In this document: positions 4,762-9,658 of the stretch, in pieces
Layout: the number at the start of each line of letters is the position of its first letter
Position numbering within the stretch: position 1 is the stretch's first letter
DNA from: JAYFRE01 sp034926235
Lineage (GTDB): Bacteria > Pseudomonadota > Alphaproteobacteria > Rhodospirillales > Magnetospirillaceae
DNA: 9,658 nt
Direction of reading: 5' to 3'
NCBI GenBank assembly: GCA_034926235.1
Contig: JAYFRE010000097.1
Coordinates: forward strand, 1-9,658
The notes under the pieces: model-generated
The model's database searches: none
Told to the model about the DNA's origin: nothing
Seen by the model: the letters and a program-made list of their open reading frames with translations, nothing else
Position numbers and translations under genes: made by a program

Positions 4762-7700
4762 ATGACGGACAGCACGGCCTTCATCGGGCTGGATATCGGA
4801 TCGACCACCGTCAAGGCGGTCGTTCTTAGCTCTGAAGGCACTATCCTTTTTTCCGAATACCGGCGTCATCTATCCGAAGTGCGCGGGGCGGTCGCCGCCT
4901 TACTGAACAAGATCAATGACGCCTTTCCCACATATACCTGGCAGATCGGCCTGACCGGATCAGGCGCGATCGCGCTATCGGCCGAGATGGATCTGCCCTT
5001 CGTCCAGGAAGTCATGGCCTCGGGCCTGAGCATCCGCGAATACATCCCCGACGCCGACGTCGCGATCGAGCTGGGCGGCGAGGACGCCAAGCTGACCTAT
5101 TTCACCGGCGGGCTGGACCAGCGCATGAACGAAACCTGCGCCGGCGGCACCGGGGCCTTCATCGACCAGATGGCCGCCTTCATCCATACCGACGCCGCCG
5201 GGCTGGACGCGATGGCTCTGCGCCACAAGACCGTCTATCCGATCGCCTCGCGCTGCGGCGTTTTCGCCAAATCCGACATCCTGCCGCTTCTGAACGAAGG
5301 CTGCGCACGTGAAGACATCGCCGCTTCGATCATGCAGGCGGTGGTCAACCAGACCATCAGCGGGTTGGCCCGGGGCCGCTCGATCAAGGGCAAGGTGGTG
5401 TTTCTGGGCGGGCCGCTGGCCTTCCTGCAATCCTTGCGCGAAAGCTTCAAAAGCACGCTGAAGCTGGCCGACGACCAAGCGATCTGTCCCGAAGGCGCGG
5501 AATATTTCGTCGCCTTGGGCGCGGCTCTGCATATCAAGCGCACGGCCTCGCGGCCTCCCCGCTTGCTCACCCCGATCCTGAGCGCCTTACAAGACGGTAC
5601 CGGAACCAAGGACAGCCAGCGGTTAGAGCCCTTGTTCACCGATAAAGAGGAAATGGAGGCGTTCCGCCGCCGCCATGCCGGACAGACGGTGGAGCGCCGG
5701 CCCCTGGAGGGGGCCCAAGGCGATGCCTGGCTCGGCTTCGACAGCGGTTCGACCACGATCAAGGCCGCGCTGATCGATGATGCCGGCCGGCTGCTTTATT
5801 CCTCTTACGGGCCCAATAAAGGCGATCCGCTCAACGCCGCCGTCGCCATCTTGAAGAAAATTTACGCCAGCAAACATCCCGGCCTGACCATCCGCGCCGC
5901 AGCCGCCACCGGCTATGGCAGCGGCTTGCTGAAAGCGGGCTTGCGCGCCGACATCGACGAGGTCGAAACCGTCGCCCATTATACCGGCGCGCGTTTTTTC
6001 GACCCCCATGTGACCTTCATCCTGGATATCGGCGGCCAGGACATCAAATGCATGCGCATCCGGGGCGGCAGCATCGACCGCATCCAGCTGAACGAAGCCT
6101 GCTCCGCCGGCTGCGGCTCGTTCATCGAGAATTTCGCCGCCTCGCTCGACATGCCGCTGCCCAACTTCGTGGACGCCGCCTTGTCGGCGCACGATCCGGT
6201 CGATCTGGGCACGCGCTGCACCGTGTTCATGAACTCCAAGGTCAAGCAGGCGCAAAAAGAAGGGGCCGATGTCGGCGACATCGCCGCCGGCCTGTCTTAT
6301 TCCGTGGTCCGCAACGCCTGCTACAAAGTCATCAAGATCAACAATACCGACGAGCTGGGCGAGCATGTCGTGGCGCAAGGCGGGTCCTTTGCCAATGACG
6401 CGCTGTTGCGCGCGCTTGAACTTCAGCTTGGACGTCCGGTGGTGCGCCCCGGCATTCCGGGGTTGATGGGGGCGTTCGGCGCAGCCCTCATCGCCAAGGA
6501 GCGCGGCCCGGACGCGGACGGGACCCGGCTGTTGAGTCCGGAGGAACTGTCGCGCTTTTCCGCCAAGGCCGAGGCGTCGCGCTGCCGCCTGTGCGGCAAT
6601 CATTGCCTGCTGACCATCACCCAATTCGCCGATGGCGGCCGCTTCGTATCCGGCAACCGCTGCGAACGGGGGGCCGGCGCTGCTGCGCCGCGCAAGCTGC
6701 CCAATCTGTTCCGCTATAAATATAAACGCCTGTTCGAGCCCTATCGGCCGCTGCCCCGCGACATGGCCTGGCGCGGCGTCATCGGCATCCCCCGCACGCT
6801 GAACATCTACGAAAACTATCCCTTGTGGTTCACGATGTTCACCGCGCTGGGCTATCGGGTCGAATTGTCCGCGCCGTCATCGAAGGAATTGTTCTTCAAA
6901 GGCTACGAAACCATTCCCTCGCAGACGGTCTGCTATCCGGCCAAGCTTGCCCACGGCCATATACTGGACCTGATCGACCGCAAGGTGGATCAGATCTTCT
7001 TTCCCTGCCTGCCCTTCGAGCAGCGGGATTTCGCCTCGCAGGCGGGGATCTATAATTGCCCGGTGGTGATCGGCTATCCGGAACTTCTGGCCCGCAATAT
7101 CAGCGAGTTGCAGGAAAAGAACATCCCCATCATCCACCAGTTCCTGCCCCTGGATAAGGATTTCCTGTCCAGACGCCTGCGCGACATCCCCGCTTTCGCC
7201 GACATCCCGTCGAGTGAGCTGGATTCGGCCGTACGCCAGGGCTTCGCCGAGATGGAACGGTTCAAAGCCGACATCCGCCAGGAAGGCGAACGGGCGCTGG
7301 CCACACTGGAAGCCTCGGGCGATTTCGGCATCGTGTTGGCGGGGCATCCCTATCATGTCGATCCCGGCGTCCATCACGGCATCGCCGAATTGATCACCTC
7401 CTGCGGGATGGGCGTGCTGACCGAGGATTCGGTCGCCCATCTGATGCCCGATCCCGGTCCTTTGCGGGTGGTCGATCAATGGACCTATCATTCCCGCCTG
7501 TACCGCGCCGGGGCCTATGCCGCCGACGCCGACAATCTGGCTGTGCTGCAACTGGTGTCGTTCGGCTGCGGACTGGACGCCATCACCTCGGACCAGCTGG
7601 AAGAGATCGTCACCCGCAAGGGCCGGCTTTACGCCCAGATCAAGATCGATGAAGGGGCCAATCTGGGACCGGCGCGCATCCGCATCCGGTCCTTGCTGGC

Positions 7701-8979
7701 CGCCATGCGCGAACGCAAGGGCAAGGAAGAAACGCGGCCCCATATCGCCGCATACCGCGATCCGCCGCCCTTTACCAAGGAAATGCGCGACACCCACACC
7801 ATCCTGATCCCGCAATTGTCGCCGATTCACTTCCAGTTCTTAGAAACGGTGTTCCAGACCGAAGGCTACAAGGTGCGGCAATTGGCGTCGGTGGACCGGG
7901 CGGCCATCGATCTAGGCCTGCGCCATGTCAATAACGACGCCTGTTTCCCGGCCATCGTCGTCGTCGGCCAACTGCTTCAGGCGATCCGCAGCGACCAGTT
8001 CGACCCCAACCGGATCGCGCTGCTGATCTCGCAGACCGCCGGCGGCTGCCGCGCCACCAACTACATCGCCTTTTTGAAAAAGGCGCTGGTGGATTCGGGC
8101 ATCGACCACATCCCGATCATCTCCTTCAACATGAGCGGCTACGCCAAAAATCCGGGTTTCACCTTATCGGGACGGATGCTGCGCCGGGCAATCATGGCCG
8201 GCTATTACGGCGACGCGCTGATGCGGCTGCTGCACCGGGTCCAACCCTATGAAGCCGTGCCGGGCAGCGCCCAGAAACTGGCGGATGAATGGGCGGAACG
8301 CTGCAAGAAAGCGATCGTTTCGGGCAACGCGATCCGCTTTGACATGACCATGTTCGCCATGATCCGCGCGTTCGACCAGTTGCCGCTCGTCACCGAGGAG
8401 CGCAAGCCGCGCGTGGGGCTGGTGGGTGAAATCCTGCTGAAATACCACCCCGACGCCAACAACAGCGCCGCCAAGGTGGTCGAACAGGAAGGCGGCGAAG
8501 CAGTCGTGCCGGACCTGATGGATTTCGTGCTTTATTCTTTCTACGACCATGTCTTCAACTACCGTCATCTGGCCGGGCCGTGGCGGGCCTATGCCTCGGG
8601 CCTGACCTCGATCGCCTTCCTTGAGATGTGCCGCTGGGCGATGCGCCTCGGCTTGCGCCGCAGCAAACGCTTCACCCCGCCGATCCGTTTTTCGGAATTG
8701 CGCAAAAAGGCCAAGGATTTGATCTCGCTGGGCCACCAGACCGGCGAAGGCTGGCTGCTGGCCGCCGAGATGGTCGAATTGCTGGAATCGGATGTGTCCA
8801 ACATCCTGTGCATGCAGCCTTTCGGCTGCCTGCCCAACCACATCACCGGCAAAGGATTGTTGAAGGAATTAAAGAAGCGTTTCCCGGAGGCGAACATCGC
8901 CGCCGTCGATTACGACCCGGGCGCCAGCGAGGTCAACCAGATCAACCGCATCAAACTGATGATGTCGATGGCGAAATAA
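4762..8979 (+). CDS. Giant acyl-CoA dehydratase activase-type protein: two ATPase domains plus two DUF2229/HgdB-like modules
   Basis: This 1405-residue protein belongs to the activase/reductase systems that use ATP to push electrons to very low potential, as in 2-hydroxyacyl-CoA dehydratases, benzoyl-CoA reductases and the double-cubane reductases. ATPase domain 1 (about 6-258) has GLDIGSTTVKAV, ELGGEDAK (103-110), TCAGGTGAF (C126) and SRCGVFAKSD (C165). Domain 2 (about 323-578) has GFDSGSTTIKAA, DIGGQDIKC (422-430), ACSAGCGSF (C447, C451) and TRCTVFMNSK (C486). The paired cysteines are those that hold the [4Fe-4S] cluster between activase subunits. A linker has C608-x2-C611-x3-C615-x18-C634. 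Residues 673-980 (DUF2229) and 1012-1400 repeat the same plan, with C724, C749, C936 and C1061, C1096, C1356. It should be soluble and oxygen-sensitive. No dehydratase subunit, CoA-transferase or ferredoxin gene is adjacent, so the substrate is unknown. Similar long proteins are commonly annotated as CoA activases. Confidence 0.93.
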   Translation: MTDSTAFIGLDIGSTTVKAVVLSSEGTILFSEYRRHLSEVRGAVAALLNKINDAFPTYTWQIGLTGSGAIALSAEMDLPFVQEVMASGLSIREYIPDADVAIELGGEDAKLTYFTGGLDQRMNETCAGGTGAFIDQMAAFIHTDAAGLDAMALRHKTVYPIASRCGVFAKSDILPLLNEGCAREDIAASIMQAVVNQTISGLARGRSIKGKVVFLGGPLAFLQSLRESFKSTLKLADDQAICPEGAEYFVALGAALHIKRTASRPPRLLTPILSALQDGTGTKDSQRLEPLFTDKEEMEAFRRRHAGQTVERRPLEGAQGDAWLGFDSGSTTIKAALIDDAGRLLYSSYGPNKGDPLNAAVAILKKIYASKHPGLTIRAAAATGYGSGLLKAGLRADIDEVETVAHYTGARFFDPHVTFILDIGGQDIKCMRIRGGSIDRIQLNEACSAGCGSFIENFAASLDMPLPNFVDAALSAHDPVDLGTRCTVFMNSKVKQAQKEGADVGDIAAGLSYSVVRNACYKVIKINNTDELGEHVVAQGGSFANDALLRALELQLGRPVVRPGIPGLMGAFGAALIAKERGPDADGTRLLSPEELSRFSAKAEASRCRLCGNHCLLTITQFADGGRFVSGNRCERGAGAAAPRKLPNLFRYKYKRLFEPYRPLPRDMAWRGVIGIPRTLNIYENYPLWFTMFTALGYRVELSAPSSKELFFKGYETIPSQTVCYPAKLAHGHILDLIDRKVDQIFFPCLPFEQRDFASQAGIYNCPVVIGYPELLARNISELQEKNIPIIHQFLPLDKDFLSRRLRDIPAFADIPSSELDSAVRQGFAEMERFKADIRQEGERALATLEASGDFGIVLAGHPYHVDPGVHHGIAELITSCGMGVLTEDSVAHLMPDPGPLRVVDQWTYHSRLYRAGAYAADADNLAVLQLVSFGCGLDAITSDQLEEIVTRKGRLYAQIKIDEGANLGPARIRIRSLLAAMRERKGKEETRPHIAAYRDPPPFTKEMRDTHTILIPQLSPIHFQFLETVFQTEGYKVRQLASVDRAAIDLGLRHVNNDACFPAIVVVGQLLQAIRSDQFDPNRIALLISQTAGGCRATNYIAFLKKALVDSGIDHIPIISFNMSGYAKNPGFTLSGRMLRRAIMAGYYGDALMRLLHRVQPYEAVPGSAQKLADEWAERCKKAIVSGNAIRFDMTMFAMIRAFDQLPLVTEERKPRVGLVGEILLKYHPDANNSAAKVVEQEGGEAVVPDLMDFVLYSFYDHVFNYRHLAGPWRAYASGLTSIAFLEMCRWAMRLGLRRSKRFTPPIRFSELRKKAKDLISLGHQTGEGWLLAAEMVELLESDVSNILCMQPFGCLPNHITGKGLLKELKKRFPEANIAAVDYDPGASEVNQINRIKLMMSMAK

Positions 8980-8990
8980 GAAACGCGCGC

Positions 8991-9019
8991 GAAAGGCGGT
9001 GGACCAAACACCGCCTTTC
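8991..9019 (+). terminator. Hairpin terminator after the activase gene
   Basis: GAAAGGCGGTG (8991-9001) pairs perfectly with CACCGCCTTTC (9009-9019), an 11-bp stem around a seven-base loop. It starts 11 bases after the stop codon and is followed by CTTCTCTCC, a pyrimidine-rich but not pure T tail. It most likely ends the activase transcript and may also stop the converging gene. Confidence 0.75.
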
Positions 9020-9060
9020 CTTCTCTCCGCACATCAAGAACGCGAATAGGGGGCTTTCCC

Positions 9061-9076
9061 CGGCATGCTCATGCCG
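9061..9076. terminator. Small hairpin in the convergent gap
   Basis: CGGCAT (9061-9066) and ATGCCG (9071-9076) form a 6-bp stem with a four-base loop. It is next to a GGGG/CCCC mini-stem (9050-9053 with 9058-9061), but the two share base 9061 and cannot both form fully. It lies about 60 bases past the stop of the leftward gene and might help end that transcript. There is no T-tract. Confidence 0.2.
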
Positions 9077-9138
9077 CCGCCGTTAGAGCCGCTTCCTCAT
9101 GGCGGAACGCCGCGCTGCCTCGATCGATTTCCGTCCGA

Positions 9139-9658
9139 TCAGGAATCCTTGAGGGCCTTTTCAACGAACAGCAGCCGATCCTGGCCAAAGAACATTTCTT
9201 CGCCGACGAAGAAGGTGGGGCAGCCGAACACGCCTCGCTCTACCGCTTGCTCGGTTGCGTTTTTCAGCGACAGCTTCACCTCGTCCGACGCTGCCAACGT
9301 CTTCAGCGCTTCGAAATCGATACCGTGCCGCGCCAGATGGTCCCGCAGAATTTCCGTATCGCCGAGGTTGAGCCCCTCCTGCCACAGACCGGTGAAGATG
9401 GCCTCGACATAGGCAGCGAAGCGATCTGTTCGTTGCATGCCGGTCGCGCCCCGCATCAGGAAAAGTGTGTTGATCGGGAAATGCGGGTTCATTTTGAATC
9501 CGACGCCGTAATGCTCGGCCCACCGTTCCATGTCCCGAGACATCCAGGCCGCTTTAGCCGGAACATTCATCGGGCTCACATTTCCTGACGCCTGGAAGAT
9601 GCCGCCGAGCAAGACCGGCTTCCATATCAGCTTAGCGCCGGTCTCGGCCAGGATGCGG
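9139..9658 (-). CDS. 2-hydroxychromene-2-carboxylate isomerase-like DsbA-fold protein, N-terminus cut by window edge
   Basis: The 172 visible residues match the DsbA-fold family that includes 2-hydroxychromene-2-carboxylate isomerase (naphthalene degradation) and kappa-class glutathione transferase. Motifs, counted from the first visible residue: LIWKPVLLGGIFQASGN (10-26), MSRDMERWAEHYG (39-51), NPHFPINT (57-64), and near the C-terminus RGVFGCPTFFVGEEMFFGQD (141-160), which holds the cis-proline loop (P147) and the FGQDRL ending typical of the family. About 25-30 residues are missing at the N-terminus, including the S-P-Y active-site segment, so activity cannot be judged. The frame continues unbroken to the window edge, so any start inside the window, such as TTG at 9612, is internal. 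The gene converges on the activase gene. Many members are of unknown substrate; no aromatic-degradation genes are in view, so the isomerase name describes the family only. Confidence 0.9.
   Translation of the reverse strand, partial: RILAETGAKLIWKPVLLGGIFQASGNVSPMNVPAKAAWMSRDMERWAEHYGVGFKMNPHFPINTLFLMRGATGMQRTDRFAAYVEAIFTGLWQEGLNLGDTEILRDHLARHGIDFEALKTLAASDEVKLSLKNATEQAVERGVFGCPTFFVGEEMFFGQDRLLFVEKALKDS

Noticed and set aside
3414..4841. Leftward extension of the yciB frame to 661 codons
   Set aside because: YciB is complete from the ATG at 3413 and has the family length. The extra part runs opposite the META-MliC gene and has no recognisable domain; the hydrophobic stretch around 3640-3700 on this strand looks like chance.
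5623..6624. Leftward 333-codon frame, and similar ones at 6877-7830 and 8164-8841
   Set aside because: All are antisense shadows of the large activase gene; the Gly/Ala/Gln-rich pattern is typical of reversed G/C-rich coding sequence.
4762..8979. Mis-fused or frameshifted pair of genes
   Set aside because: The frame is open and motif-consistent throughout, the domain order is that of known long activase proteins, and no internal ribosome site plus start falls at a domain border.
1..9658. Mobile element, CRISPR array, tRNA or attachment site
   Set aside because: No transposase or integrase motifs, no regularly spaced repeats, no tRNA-like cloverleaf and no flanking direct repeats were seen on either strand.

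Overview
The window looks like a piece of a GC-rich alphaproteobacterial chromosome. A Rhodospirillales-type organism is my guess, based on protein flavour, strong G/C preference at third codon positions and the mix of genes; this is inference, not a phylogeny. I see no tRNA, rRNA, insertion sequence, CRISPR array, integrase or phage gene. Seven protein genes are supported, two of them cut by the window edges.

Left part (1-2855): a class II DAHP synthase gene (first step of the shikimate pathway) runs leftward out of the window. Across a 223-base gap, a small gene of unknown function for a protein with two membrane segments runs rightward. It converges on a leftward radical SAM gene. The two converging genes share a strong hairpin (1760-1794) that covers the stop codon of the small gene.

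Middle part (2856-4761): yciB (septation protein A, six membrane segments) runs leftward, toward the radical SAM gene. Its leader holds up to three hairpins with T-rich tails on the leftward strand, in a 453-base gap without a convincing gene. From the other side of that gap, a gene for a secreted two-domain protein runs rightward: an N-terminal META/HslJ-like domain fused to a C-terminal MliC-like lysozyme-inhibitor domain.

Right part (4762-9658): one very large gene (1405 codons) dominates. The protein contains two BadF/BadG/HgdC-type ATPase (activase) domains in tandem, a four-cysteine linker, and two related DUF2229/HgdB-like halves. It therefore looks like a whole ATP-driven low-potential electron-transfer machine in one chain: a fused activase pair plus a fused iron-sulfur reductase pair. 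Proteins of this layout are known from genome annotation, but I know of no established substrate. A clear hairpin terminator follows. The window ends in a leftward gene for a DsbA-fold protein of the 2-hydroxychromene-2-carboxylate isomerase (kappa-GST) type.

The genes do not form one pathway: orientation switches often, and most genes have their own upstream gap. The most interesting item is the 1405-residue activase/reductase fusion with its internal two-fold repeats. Next come the hairpin cluster ahead of yciB and the META-MliC fusion.
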